The translations under genes and the position numbers were made by a program. The notes under the pieces were generated by a model, which saw only the letters and a list, made by a program, of their open reading frames with translations, did not search any database and had not been told where the DNA came from. Below, one piece after another: positions 15,877 to 24,820 of a stretch of 64,000 nucleotides of DNA (positions are counted from its first letter, which is position 1; every line of letters starts with the position of its first letter). Source of the DNA: Hyunsoonleella flava (GTDB lineage Bacteria > Bacteroidota > Bacteroidia > Flavobacteriales > Flavobacteriaceae); the NCBI RefSeq assembly GCF_004310325.1, contig NZ_SIRT01000001.1, positions 1 through 64,000 of the forward strand, read 5' to 3'.

Positions 15877-17634
15877 TTATCGTCTAGAACGTCTTGGTCT
15901 TGAACTCGCAATATCTCCAGACTTAGAACGTCTTGATTTTGATGCGCCTTCACTTCTGCGTCCTCCTTTTTTACCAGAATTAAAACTGCCTTTTCTATCA
16001 TCACGACGCTTTCCTCGATTTCTGTCACGTTTTCTTCCACGTCCACGATTTTCAGAGATTTCAACATTTACAAAACGCCCATTGTATTTAAAGTCGTTAA
16101 AAAAGCCAAGTACTTTCTCTTGTAATCCTTTTTCAGTATTAAAGAATGAGAATGTGTCCTTAGCTTCAACCTTAAACACATCGTCCTGCCCAAGTTCTAA
16201 AACTTCTTTTAAAAAGTCCTTTAAGCTCATCCAGTCAAAACCATCTTTCTTTCCTACATTAATGAAGTAGCGAACAGAATTCCCAGAATCTTTATGGTCG
16301 TCATTAGAAGTTGAAATATTTAAATCCAACGCTTTCTGATAATAATTGTAAAAACGAGAAAACTCCACAGAGAAGAATTTTTTAATCAATTCATCTTTAC
16401 TGGTGTCTTCAAACAGAGCATTAATATCTCCTAAATAGGCGTCAATATCATGATTTACATCCGTATGGTGTACTTTTTTTGCAAGCGACATCAATTGCAC
16501 TTCACAAATTTCCATGCCATTTGGGATATCTTTCTTTTCAAACTGTTTCTTGATGATACGCTCAATACTTTTAATCTTGCGTACCTCACTCTTAGAAACA
16601 ATTACCATTGAAACTCCAGTTTTTCCTGCACGACCTGTGCGCCCAGAACGGTGTGTATAGGTTTCAATCTCGTCAGGCAATTGGTAATTAATCACATGTG
16701 TAATATCATCCACATCTATACCACGAGCAGCAACATCTGTAGCCACTAACATTTGTATTTGCTTGTTTCTAAACGATTTCATCACCAAGTCGCGTTGGTT
16801 CTGGCTCAAATCGCCATGCAATGCACCTGCACTATACCCATCTTCAATTAAACGCTCAGCAACTTTTTGAGTATCACGCTTGGTTCTACAGAAAATAACC
16901 GAAAAAATATCGGGATTTGCATCTGCTAAACGTTTCAACGCTTGGTAACGGTCTCTGGCATTTACCAAATAATATTCATGCGAGACTTGGCTCGTACTTT
17001 CGTTTTTGCGACCCACAGTAATTTCCTGCGGATTGTACATGAAGTTTTTAGCAATTGCAGCAACTTCACGAGGCATAGTGGCCGAAAATAACCAGGTACT
17101 TTTATCATCTGGTGTGTGGGACAAAATAGAAGTAATATCCTCTTTAAAGCCCATGTTCAGCATTTCATCGGCCTCATCTAAAACCGCATATTCAATTTTG
17201 GTAATATCCACCAAGCGTCTGCTTATCATGTCTTTCATACGGCCAGGGGTAGCCACAATAATTTGTGCGCCTCGTTTTATCTCTCGGGCCTGTTCTGTAA
17301 TGCTTGCGCCACCGTAAACGGCAACCACGTTCAATCCTTTACAGTATTTACCATATAATTTCATTTCGTTGGTAATCTGTAAACAGAGTTCTCTAGTCGG
17401 CGATAGAATTAAACCTTGGGTCGTGCGGCTATCCACGTCAATTTTCTGAAGCATAGGGAAGCCAAACGCCGCAGTTTTACCTGTACCGGTTTGCGCCAAC
17501 GCCACCAAATCGGTTTCAGAATTTAATAAAATGGGAACTGCTTTTTCTTGGACTTCACTAGGTTTTTCAAAACCTAAATCAGTAATAGCTTGTAATAGGT
17601 CCTTGTTAAGACCTAAATCTTGGAATGTGCTCAT
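15877..17634 (-). CDS. DEAD-box RNA helicase with DbpA-type RNA-binding domain
   Basis: 585 aa. Motif I AQTGTGKT near residues 47-54, motif II DEADEML, motif III SATM and motif VI HRSGRTGRAGKTG define a DEAD-box helicase. A DbpA/CsdA-like RNA-binding domain follows near 460-535 (VRYFINVGKKDGFDWMSLKD). The tail is an arginine/glycine/serine-rich stretch with repeated SRR and RSRR. In E. coli CsdA and DbpA act in ribosome assembly and cold adaptation. The gene has a roughly 100-nt structured leader, described separately. Confidence 0.92.
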   Translation of the reverse strand: MSTFQDLGLNKDLLQAITDLGFEKPSEVQEKAVPILLNSETDLVALAQTGTGKTAAFGFPMLQKIDVDSRTTQGLILSPTRELCLQITNEMKLYGKYCKGLNVVAVYGGASITEQAREIKRGAQIIVATPGRMKDMISRRLVDITKIEYAVLDEADEMLNMGFKEDITSILSHTPDDKSTWLFSATMPREVAAIAKNFMYNPQEITVGRKNESTSQVSHEYYLVNARDRYQALKRLADANPDIFSVIFCRTKRDTQKVAERLIEDGYSAGALHGDLSQNQRDLVMKSFRNKQIQMLVATDVAARGIDVDDITHVINYQLPDEIETYTHRSGRTGRAGKTGVSMVIVSKSEVRKIKSIERIIKKQFEKKDIPNGMEICEVQLMSLAKKVHHTDVNHDIDAYLGDINALFEDTSKDELIKKFFSVEFSRFYNYYQKALDLNISTSNDDHKDSGNSVRYFINVGKKDGFDWMSLKDFLKEVLELGQDDVFKVEAKDTFSFFNTEKGLQEKVLGFFNDFKYNGRFVNVEISENRGRGRKRDRNRGKRRDDRKGSFNSGKKGGRRSEGASKSRRSKSGDIASSRPRRSRR

Positions 17635-17735
17635 GTGTGTTATGTATGCGATTTTGTTATGCGGTGTTGCATAAGAAGCGCATCGACATACGTAACCTAA
17701 ACTTCTAGCAACACATCCTCACGCTGAGGAATTTA
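17635..17735 (-). promoter_or_regulatory. Structured 5-prime leader of the DEAD-box helicase gene
   Basis: On the minus strand, downstream of a -7 element at 17741-17748, the leader can form a small hairpin CCTCA-GCG-TGAGG (17717-17729). A larger stem pairs TGTTGC..GAAG (17702-17713) with CTTC..GCAACA (17665-17678), enclosing about 23 nt. About 30 unpaired bases then remain before the ATG. Such leaders are common for cold-shock helicases and may control translation. Structure judged by eye only. Confidence 0.5.
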
Positions 17736-17740
17736 AGCGG

Positions 17741-17748
17741 CAAAGATA
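17741..17748 (-). promoter_or_regulatory. -7 promoter element for the DEAD-box helicase
   Basis: Minus strand TATCTTTG matches the Bacteroidota -7 consensus TAnnTTTG. It predicts a transcript start near 17735 and a leader of about 100 nt. No clear -33 TTG was found. Confidence 0.5.
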
Positions 17749-17820
17749 CACTTATATTTTAGATTTACGATTTTAGACTAACGATTGATGATAAAGCAAC
17801 ACTGGTTTTTAATCATTATG

Positions 17821-17962
17821 GTGTTACCCCACCCTTGGAGAATCTCAGGGTTAGTGGGTTCGGGCCTGCCTGTCGGCCAGCAGGCTTTCACTACTCAATC
17901 CCTCCTGCGTCGGGATTTCAAACACCTGTACTGAGCGCAGACGAAGTATTCAATCCCTAACG
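17821..17962 (-). repeat. Modular intergenic repeat, copy C (long form)
   Basis: Read on the minus strand it starts ACGTTAGGGATTGAA, has the TACTTCGTCTGCGCTCAGTA insertion, GTAGTGAAAGCC, an inner stem CCTGC..GCAGG with a second CCC..GGG stem, and ends GGGGTAACACC. It lies between two divergent genes (helicase and lpdA) in a 441-bp gap that otherwise contains only the helicase leader and the two promoters. Confidence 0.8.
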
Positions 17963-18036
17963 TGGGCAAGTTTGCCAAAGCTATTTCCATCCAATTTTAT
18001 GGTGTATTTTTTTATGGTCTTCCAATAAAACATTCG

Positions 18037-18044
18037 TATTTTTG
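18037..18044 (+). promoter_or_regulatory. -7 promoter element for lpdA
   Basis: TATTTTTG fits TAnnTTTG and lies 31 bases ahead of the lpdA ATG. It predicts a start near 18050 and a short leader. Confidence 0.45.
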
Positions 18045-18075
18045 ACTTTCATTTTTTTAAATTCAAAATTACACT

Positions 18076-19476
18076 ATGAAATCATACGATGTAGCCGTTA
18101 TCGGTTCTGGTCCTGGAGGATATGTTGCCGCAATACGTTGCGCACAATTAGGCATGAAAACAGCAATAATAGAAAAATATAGTACCCTTGGTGGTACCTG
18201 TTTAAATGTGGGCTGTATACCGAGTAAAGCGCTTTTAGATTCATCACACCATTACGATGATGCTGTAAAACATTTTGAGGAACATGGCATTGAAATCCCT
18301 GGAGACGTAAAAGTGAATTTAGAAAAAATGATTGCAAGAAAACAAGCTGTTGTAGATCAAACTACTGGAGGTATTGATTTCTTGATGAAGAAAAACGAGA
18401 TTGATGTATATCATGGTTTAGGAAGTTTTAAGGATGCTACCCATATTAAAATTGATGGAGAAGAATCTACCGAAATTGAAGCTAAAAAAACCATAATAGC
18501 TACTGGAAGTAAACCATCAACTTTACCGTTTATCGATATTGATAAAGAGCGTATTATCACGTCAACCGAAGCGTTAAAACTAAAAGAAATACCAAAACAC
18601 CTTATCATAATTGGTGGAGGTGTTATAGGTCTAGAACTGGGACAAGTGTATCGACGTCTTGGTGCTGAAGTTACGGTAATTGAGTACGTGGACAGAATTA
18701 TCCCAACAATGGATGCGGGTCTTTCTAAAGAACTAAATAAAGTATTCAAGAAGGCTAAATTCAAGGTGCAAGTATCCCATAAAGTAAAATCTGTGGAGCG
18801 CAAAGGAGATGATATCATTGTTAAAGCCGATAATAAAAAAGGAGAAGAAGTTGAATTTAAAGGTGACTACTGTTTGGTATCTGTTGGGCGTCGCCCATAT
18901 ACCGATGGCTTAAATGCTGAAGCAGCAGGCGTAAATTTGGATGATAGAGGCAGAGTGGAAGTAAACGAGCATTTGCAAACATCAGCATCCAATATTTATG
19001 CTATTGGAGATGTTGTGAAAGGTGCAATGTTGGCGCATAAAGCTGAAGAGGAAGGTGTATTTGTTGCCGAAACTATAGCGGGACAAAAACCGCATATTGA
19101 TTATAACTTAATCCCTGGCGTGGTTTATACGTGGCCAGAAGTGGCAGCGGTAGGAAAAACCGAAGAGCAACTAAAAGAAGCTGGAATCGATTATAAAGTG
19201 GGGTCTTTCCCAATGCGAGCTCTGGGTAGGAGCAGAGCTAGTATGGATTTAGACGGGTTTGTGAAGATTCTAGCAGATAAAACTACAGATGAGATTTTAG
19301 GCGTGCACATGATTGGAGCAAGAGCAGCAGATATGATTGCCGAGGCTGTAGTGGCTATGGAATATCGCGCATCGGCTGAGGATGTATCGAGAATGTCTCA
19401 TGCACACCCTACGTTTACAGAAGCTATCAAAGAAGCAGCATTGGCAGCTACTGAAGATAGAGCGTTACATATTTAA
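18076..19476 (+). CDS. lpdA: Dihydrolipoyl dehydrogenase (E3)
   Basis: 466 aa flavoprotein. FAD-binding GSGPGGYVAAIRCAQLG at the N-terminus, redox-active disulfide GGTCLNVGCIPSKALL (C42 and C47), NAD-binding IIGGGVIGLELGQVYRRLG near 176-194, and the C-terminal HAHPTFTEAIKEA with the active-site His-Glu pair. It reoxidises lipoyl groups of pyruvate and 2-oxoglutarate dehydrogenase complexes or of the glycine cleavage system. No E1 or E2 gene is adjacent, so it probably serves several complexes. A strong terminator follows 25 bp after the stop. Confidence 0.97.
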   Translation: MKSYDVAVIGSGPGGYVAAIRCAQLGMKTAIIEKYSTLGGTCLNVGCIPSKALLDSSHHYDDAVKHFEEHGIEIPGDVKVNLEKMIARKQAVVDQTTGGIDFLMKKNEIDVYHGLGSFKDATHIKIDGEESTEIEAKKTIIATGSKPSTLPFIDIDKERIITSTEALKLKEIPKHLIIIGGGVIGLELGQVYRRLGAEVTVIEYVDRIIPTMDAGLSKELNKVFKKAKFKVQVSHKVKSVERKGDDIIVKADNKKGEEVEFKGDYCLVSVGRRPYTDGLNAEAAGVNLDDRGRVEVNEHLQTSASNIYAIGDVVKGAMLAHKAEEEGVFVAETIAGQKPHIDYNLIPGVVYTWPEVAAVGKTEEQLKEAGIDYKVGSFPMRALGRSRASMDLDGFVKILADKTTDEILGVHMIGARAADMIAEAVVAMEYRASAEDVSRMSHAHPTFTEAIKEAALAATEDRALHI

Positions 19477-19500
19477 ACACGTATAATTTTGATAAAGGAA

Positions 19501-19527
19501 AAGCGAACTTAATAAAGTTCGCTTTTT
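19501..19527 (+). terminator. Rho-independent terminator of lpdA
   Basis: Perfect 10-bp stem AAGCGAACTT / AAGTTCGCTT with AATA loop, followed by a T run. Confidence 0.9.
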
Positions 19528-19602
19528 ATGTTTAACAATTTAACATTTTATTTAAACAAAATAAATCAAATTGCTTAATTTTGTCCTTCATAAATTGCTT
19601 GT

Positions 19603-21981
19603 ATGATCAACCCAAAACTATTATGTCTATCCCTGTTCCTAATGCTTTCCACATTAGTTTCAGCTCAAGGTAAGTACACCATCAGCGGTACCGTTACAGA
19701 CGCTTCAAATGGAGAAACCGTGTTTGGAGCCTCTGTTTTTTTTGAGGGCACCACGATAGGGGCGATTACTAATGAGTATGGTTTCTACTCCATAACTGCA
19801 GAAGAAGGGGACTACAAACTAGTAATATCCTATGTTGGTTTTGCGTCATTAAAAACAAAAATCACCCTCGACGGAAACTTAAAGAAGGATTTCGAAATTT
19901 CGGAGGAATCTACCCAACTTGAAGAGGTTTTGGTGGTTTCTGAATCATCGGAGCGCCTTAATATCAAAAGTCCCCAAATGAGTGTGTCAAAGCTAAAATT
20001 AGAGACCATTAAACAAATGCCAGTAGTTCTTGGAGAGGTAGATGTTTTAAAATCTATTCAATTACTACCTGGAGTAACAAGTGGTGCTGAAGGTTCTGCA
20101 GGTTTTAATGTGCGTGGAGGAGCTGCGGATCAAAACTTGGTACTACTGGATGAAGCAATGATTTATAATACATCCCATTTATTCGGTTTCTTTTCTGTAT
20201 TTAATGCTGATGCGATTAAAGATGTAAAGCTTTACAAGGGAGGAATCCCAGCGCGTTTTGGTGGGCGTGTATCATCAGTATTGGATGTACGTCAAAAAGA
20301 CGGGAACAGCAAAAAATTCGAAGTTAACGGTGGTATCGGTTTAATCTCGAGTAGACTTTCAGCTGAAGGCCCCATGTTTAATGAAAAAGGTTCGTTTTTA
20401 GTTGCTGGACGTGGGTCTTATGCACATTTATTTTTACAAGCATCTGGTGAAGAGAATAGCGCCTATTTTTACGATCTGAACTTAAAAACCAATTACAATA
20501 TTGATAAGAACAACAAATTATATTTGTCAGGATATTTCGGGAGGGACGAGTTTAATTTTGGAGCTAATTTTAATAGTGGTTATGGTAATGCCTCTGGAAA
20601 TCTAAGATGGAATCATATCTTTAGTGATCGTGTGTTTTCAAATTTATCCTTCGTTTATAGTGATTACGACTATATTTTGGATTTCAAATCTTTTGATTTT
20701 GATTGGATTTCGGAAATCACAAATTATAATATAAAATATGATGTAACGTATTACCAAAGTAATAAGCTGCAATTAGATTTTGGTTTGAATGCTATTTATT
20801 ATGACTTTAACCCTGGTGAGATTAATCCAACTTCAGAAACATCGTCCATTAATCCATTGCTTTTAGATCAAAAGCGGGCTTTTGAAAACGGTATATATGC
20901 CAGTGCGGAATATAAGGTCTCAGATAAACTAACCGCTAATATTGGTATGCGCTACAGCTATTTTATACGACGTGGCGGTCAGCCCATAACAGAATATGAA
21001 AATGGCCTGCCCATAGTGTACAATGAAACTTTGGGAGTTTACCAAGAAGGTAACGCCATTGGCGAAACGATATATGCAAAAAACGAAACTATCAAAACCT
21101 ACGGTAATCTAGAGCCGCGTTTAGCTTTAGCCTATCAACTAAATGATGATTCATCTATAAAAGCTGGTTACAGCCATACGGCGCAGTACATTCATTTATT
21201 GTCTAATACTTTATCGGTAACGCCATTAGATGTATGGACACCAAGTGGAGAATTTATTAAACCCCAGTTGTCGGACCAATATGCCATTGGGTATTTTAGA
21301 AACTTTAAGGATAAGGAATACTCTTTAGAGGTGGAAGCCTACTATAAAACCGTGGATAATAGAATTGATTATGTAGATGGCTCAGATTTAATTGGCCAAA
21401 ATACGATAGAGACAGAAATCTTAAATGGAGAATTAAGAGCTTATGGTCTAGAGTTTTTAGTGAGAAAAACCAAGGGTGACTTTACAGGATGGTTGGCTTA
21501 CACCATTTCCAAGGCAGAACAGAGAACTCCAGGAGGTGCTGCTGGAGGTCCGGGTATCAATAATGGGAACTGGTATTATGCGCCTCATGATAGAACGCAT
21601 GATGTGTCCTTAACTGGAGCCTACAAACTCAATGAAAAATGGAATTTTGGTGCTAATTTGATTTTTCAAACTGGACGTCCAGTGACGTATCCAGATGGTC
21701 AATACACTTATGAAGACCTAAATATTGCTAATTTTTCAGATAGAAATGCGAGTAGATTAACAGATTATCATCGCTTAGATATTTCTGCGACCTATGTTCC
21801 AAATAGAAAACCTGAAAAACGCTGGAAAGGAGAATGGGTATTTGGTATTTATAATATCTATAACCGTAGAAATGCAGCCTCAATTTCCTTTGGTCAAAAT
21901 AGGGAAACAGGTGCTAATGAGGCTACTAGGACGGCAATTTTTGGTATTGTGCCTTCAGTATCCTATAATTTTAAATTTTAA
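19603..21981 (+). CDS. TonB-dependent outer-membrane receptor with CarboxypepD_reg domain
   Basis: 792 aa. Signal peptide (LSLFLMLSTLVSAQG), then a CarboxypepD_reg-like domain (GTVTDASNGETVFGASVFFE), then the plug with SAGFNVRGGAADQNLVLLDE and VKLYKGGIPARFGGRVSSVLDV, and a beta-barrel ending in an aromatic residue (SVSYNFKF). It imports a ligand across the outer membrane using TonB energy. The next gene, DUF4249, is the standard partner lipoprotein. A TAATTTTG -7 element lies at 19576-19583. Substrate unknown; no SusD is present. Confidence 0.93.
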   Translation: MINPKLLCLSLFLMLSTLVSAQGKYTISGTVTDASNGETVFGASVFFEGTTIGAITNEYGFYSITAEEGDYKLVISYVGFASLKTKITLDGNLKKDFEISEESTQLEEVLVVSESSERLNIKSPQMSVSKLKLETIKQMPVVLGEVDVLKSIQLLPGVTSGAEGSAGFNVRGGAADQNLVLLDEAMIYNTSHLFGFFSVFNADAIKDVKLYKGGIPARFGGRVSSVLDVRQKDGNSKKFEVNGGIGLISSRLSAEGPMFNEKGSFLVAGRGSYAHLFLQASGEENSAYFYDLNLKTNYNIDKNNKLYLSGYFGRDEFNFGANFNSGYGNASGNLRWNHIFSDRVFSNLSFVYSDYDYILDFKSFDFDWISEITNYNIKYDVTYYQSNKLQLDFGLNAIYYDFNPGEINPTSETSSINPLLLDQKRAFENGIYASAEYKVSDKLTANIGMRYSYFIRRGGQPITEYENGLPIVYNETLGVYQEGNAIGETIYAKNETIKTYGNLEPRLALAYQLNDDSSIKAGYSHTAQYIHLLSNTLSVTPLDVWTPSGEFIKPQLSDQYAIGYFRNFKDKEYSLEVEAYYKTVDNRIDYVDGSDLIGQNTIETEILNGELRAYGLEFLVRKTKGDFTGWLAYTISKAEQRTPGGAAGGPGINNGNWYYAPHDRTHDVSLTGAYKLNEKWNFGANLIFQTGRPVTYPDGQYTYEDLNIANFSDRNASRLTDYHRLDISATYVPNRKPEKRWKGEWVFGIYNIYNRRNAASISFGQNRETGANEATRTAIFGIVPSVSYNFKF

Positions 21982-21984
21982 ATC

Positions 21985-22830
21985 ATGAAACGGTCAATAT
22001 TTAAAATATTAGTTATCATTTTTATTAGTACAACCTCGTGTACGGATGTGGTAGACGTTGATGTTCCAGAGGCAGCACCTAGACTGGTAGTTGAAGCTTC
22101 TATTGATTGGGAAAAAAGTGCCCAAGGTAACGAGCAATCCATAAAACTAAGCACATCTACGCCATATTTTGATAACCTTAGCAATACCAGTGTTACTGAC
22201 GCCTCAGTGAAAATCACTAACAACGCCTCAAACGAAGAATTTGTGTTCGTGCATCAAGGTGATGGTATTTATAGTACTTCAAGTTTTGTTCCTGTTTTAA
22301 ATCAAGAATATACTCTAGAAATAAATTATCAAGGCGAAACTTACATCGCGGAGGAATCCATGACTCCCGTAGTAGATATTGATGAATTAAGTCAAGCAAG
22401 AGTAGGAGGTTTTAATGATGACGCCTTAGAAGTGGATATCTATTTTAACGACCCGCCTAATGAGGAAAATTTCTATTTATTTAGATTTGAAGAAGAAGGT
22501 GATTTGCTACCCGAATTGTTGGCAATTCCAGATGAGTTTACCGATGGTAACAGAATGAAAGTATTTTTTGAGAAGGAAGAAGACGAGGATATTGGTCAGG
22601 AAGAATTTGAGCCCGGTGATATCGCGCACATTGAGTTTTATGGGATATCAAAGCAATATTTTAATTATATAGATCTTTTAATAGATCAATACGAAAATGC
22701 TGATAACCCTTTCGGTACTGTGCCTGCAACTTTAAAAGGTAATGTTGTAAACCCTTCAAATCCTGAAAACTATGCATTTGGTTATTTTAGGTTAACACAA
22801 GTGAATAAAGCCACTTATGTGTTTCAATAG
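21985..22830 (+). CDS. DUF4249 lipoprotein, partner of the TonB receptor
   Basis: 281 aa. Lipoprotein signal with lipobox TTSC (residues 9-13 before C) followed by TDVVDVDVPEAAPRLVVEAS, the usual opening of DUF4249 proteins, and Ig-like beta-strands (NTSVTDASVKITNNASNEEF). It begins 3 bp after the receptor stop, so the two are translated from one message. DUF4249 proteins are thought to sit on the cell surface with the receptor; the ligand is unknown. Confidence 0.9.
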   Translation: MKRSIFKILVIIFISTTSCTDVVDVDVPEAAPRLVVEASIDWEKSAQGNEQSIKLSTSTPYFDNLSNTSVTDASVKITNNASNEEFVFVHQGDGIYSTSSFVPVLNQEYTLEINYQGETYIAEESMTPVVDIDELSQARVGGFNDDALEVDIYFNDPPNEENFYLFRFEEEGDLLPELLAIPDEFTDGNRMKVFFEKEEDEDIGQEEFEPGDIAHIEFYGISKQYFNYIDLLIDQYENADNPFGTVPATLKGNVVNPSNPENYAFGYFRLTQVNKATYVFQ

Positions 22831-22884
22831 CAGGTTATAATTGGATTTAACTAAAAATCATTCAACTTTCCATAAATTTTAGCT

Positions 22885-22952
22885 AAAAAGCTTGGTAAAT
22901 CTTAAACGATTGTATGCGTACCAAATGCGTATCGATTTGGAAGGCTTTTTTT
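22885..22952 (+). terminator. Possible terminator after the DUF4249 gene
   Basis: AAAAAGC..GGTAAATC can pair imperfectly with GATTTGG..GGCTTTTTTT across a long loop, ending in seven Ts. The stem is interrupted, so this is a weak call. Confidence 0.4.
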
Positions 22953-23055
22953 ACAATATTACATTTTTTTTACTTTCTTTTGTCATACATGTGACTTACT
23001 AAACAAACATGTGTCTTAAATACATCAACTATTGTAATTTAGCGAGAAGCTACAT

Positions 23056-23625
23056 TTGAAAACCCTAGAAGACATTAACAGCAAATCAGACGAGGATCTG
23101 GTAAAGGCAATTGTACAGAATAATGATACATTGCTTTTTGAGGTGCTTTATGATCGGTATGCAACTTTAGTATACAACAAATGCTATGGTTTTGCTAGGG
23201 ACGAAGATGAAGCAAAAGATTTAACACAAGATGTGTTTTTGAAGCTTTTTGTAAAATTAGCTAGCTTTAAAGGGAAATCTAAATTTTCAACATGGTTATA
23301 TGCGTTTACATATAACCATTGTGTAAATTATGTAACTAGAAACACAGCAAAAAAAATTGAAAAGCAATCTGTCGATTACAAGGATATTGAAAACGTATCC
23401 GATCATGAGATAGAAGATAAAGAGTTTCTCAATATGCGGGTAGATAAGTTAAAGAAATCAATGGAGTTGATATCGCCCGATGAGAAAATGATACTATTAC
23501 TAAAATATCAAGACTTTTTAACCATAAAAGAAATAGAGTCGGTTTTAGGAATAGGGGAGAGTGCAGTAAAAATGAGAATTAAAAGAGCAAAGGATAAACT
23601 TATACAAGTTTATTCAGATAACTAA
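23056..23625 (+). CDS. ECF-type RNA polymerase sigma factor
   Basis: 189 aa. Region 2 (FEVLYDRYATLVYNKCYGFA, DEAKDLTQDVFLKLF, FSTWLYAFTYNHCVNYVTRN) and region 4 (LLKYQDFLTIKEIESVLGIG, ESAVKMRIKRAKDKL) mark a group 4 sigma factor. The start is a TTG; no in-frame ATG lies near and the N-terminal residues match the usual length. No FecR-type or zinc-containing anti-sigma gene follows; instead a 58-aa protein and an MscS-like channel do. The trigger may therefore be envelope or osmotic stress (inference). Confidence 0.88.
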   Translation: MKTLEDINSKSDEDLVKAIVQNNDTLLFEVLYDRYATLVYNKCYGFARDEDEAKDLTQDVFLKLFVKLASFKGKSKFSTWLYAFTYNHCVNYVTRNTAKKIEKQSVDYKDIENVSDHEIEDKEFLNMRVDKLKKSMELISPDEKMILLLKYQDFLTIKEIESVLGIGESAVKMRIKRAKDKLIQVYSDN

Positions 23626-23631
23626 TAACCA

Positions 23632-23808
23632 ATGGAAAATCCGTTTAAACAAATAAATACGCCGCTTAAGGAAGTTCCGCCAGAGTTGAAGTCAAAGGTG
23701 ATGAGCGATATCGCCATGGCGAAGCTTATTATGGATTTAGCTGCGTTGTTTTCATATAACATGGGGCATGTTATTGAAACGGTAATTAGTAAACGAGAAA
23801 AGAAATAA
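23632..23808 (+). CDS. 58-aa protein between the sigma factor and MscS genes
   Basis: ATG at 23632, 58 codons, stop at 23806. It begins MENPFKQINTPLKEVPPELK, then SKVMSDIAMAKLIMDLAALF and ends with a basic tail (SKREKK). It has an amphipathic helix but no clear membrane span. It starts 6 bp after the sigma factor stop and ends 34 bp before the MscS gene, so it is part of their transcript. Its position is where an anti-sigma factor is usually found, but it lacks any anti-sigma motif I know; a regulator of the sigma factor is only a possibility. Confidence 0.72.
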   Translation: MENPFKQINTPLKEVPPELKSKVMSDIAMAKLIMDLAALFSYNMGHVIETVISKREKK

Positions 23809-23842
23809 ACCAAATAACCCTAACATAAATATTTTATTAATC

Positions 23843-24670
23843 ATGGAAAAAGCAGCAGAATGGAAAAATATGGCCATGGAATCGTTAACTGCAATATGGT
23901 CTGAAATATCGGCAATATTTCCTAATATCATCGGAACAATTTTAGTATTACTTTTTGGTTGGCTTTTAACTAAAATAGTAGTCAAGATTATAAAAAAGGC
24001 ATTAAAGCTGGCTAAAGCTAATAGACTGGATGATGCTTTAAACGATATTGAAATAGTAGAAGGAAAAAAGTTAAAGTTTGATACCATTAAAATTGTATCA
24101 AATTTTGTGAAATGGGTCATGTATATCATGCTAATCATTATGGCATTGGATATTATGAATCTTACCATGATTTCTCAAAAAATAAGTGAACTATTAGGAT
24201 ATTTGCCTCAACTGTTCACAGCTCTAATCATCTTTACTGTTGGATTATTATTGGCAAACCTCATAAAAAAGGGACTAAAGTCGTTCTTTGAGTCTATGGA
24301 TTTGTCTGGTGCCAAAATTATTAGTCAGGTTGTATTTTTTATCATTTTGGTATTTGTTTCAATCACAGCATTAAACCAAGCTGGAGTGAACACAGAGATT
24401 ATCACGGGTAATATCACGATGATACTTGGCGCATTTCTTTTAGCTTTTGCATTGGCTTTTGGATTAGGAGCTCGCAATGCCATAGAGAAAGTACTCAATA
24501 CATTTTATGCTAGAAAACTATACGAAGTAGGACAGATAATTGAGTTTAATGATATTAGAGGTGAGGTAGAGGCCATCAATAGTATTTCCATAACCTTGAA
24601 AACAAAAACAGGTAAAATCATAGTGCCTATTAAAGATATTGTAGAGAGTCAAGTAAGTATACAGGATTAA
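23843..24670 (+). CDS. MscS-like mechanosensitive channel protein with conserved TM helix repeats
   Basis: 275 aa with four to five membrane helices, from about 27-50, 96-118, 128-148, 158-180 and 196-216. The pore-like helix GAFLLAFALAFGLGARNAIE near 200-219 and the following VGQIIEFNDIRGEVEAINSI beta domain are as in MscS. The large C-terminal cytoplasmic cage of classical MscS is missing; the protein ends soon after the beta domain (VPIKDIVESQVSIQ). It probably releases solutes on osmotic down-shock. It lies in an apparent operon with the ECF sigma factor. Confidence 0.88.
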   Translation: MEKAAEWKNMAMESLTAIWSEISAIFPNIIGTILVLLFGWLLTKIVVKIIKKALKLAKANRLDDALNDIEIVEGKKLKFDTIKIVSNFVKWVMYIMLIIMALDIMNLTMISQKISELLGYLPQLFTALIIFTVGLLLANLIKKGLKSFFESMDLSGAKIISQVVFFIILVFVSITALNQAGVNTEIITGNITMILGAFLLAFALAFGLGARNAIEKVLNTFYARKLYEVGQIIEFNDIRGEVEAINSISITLKTKTGKIIVPIKDIVESQVSIQD

Positions 24671-24736
24671 CTTTAAGTTAGGGTTAAAATTTGGTTGGTT
24701 ACTTTTCTGTATGCCGAAGTGCTCTCTACATGTTAC

Positions 24737-24772
24737 AATCCCTTTTCATTAATTTGGAAAGGGATTTTTTTA
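24737..24772 (+). terminator. Rho-independent terminator after the MscS gene
   Basis: AATCCCTTT pairs with AAAGGGATT across a short loop, followed by a run of Ts. It closes the sigma factor / MscS transcript. Confidence 0.85.
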
Positions 24773-24820
24773 TTATTAAAATCTAAAGTGATAATTTAGA
24801 GAGCATTAAATATTAGCTAT

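Noticed and set aside
18098-18337. Antisense open frames within lpdA and most other genes
   Set aside because: They mirror well-supported genes on the opposite strand and carry no domain or start signals of their own.
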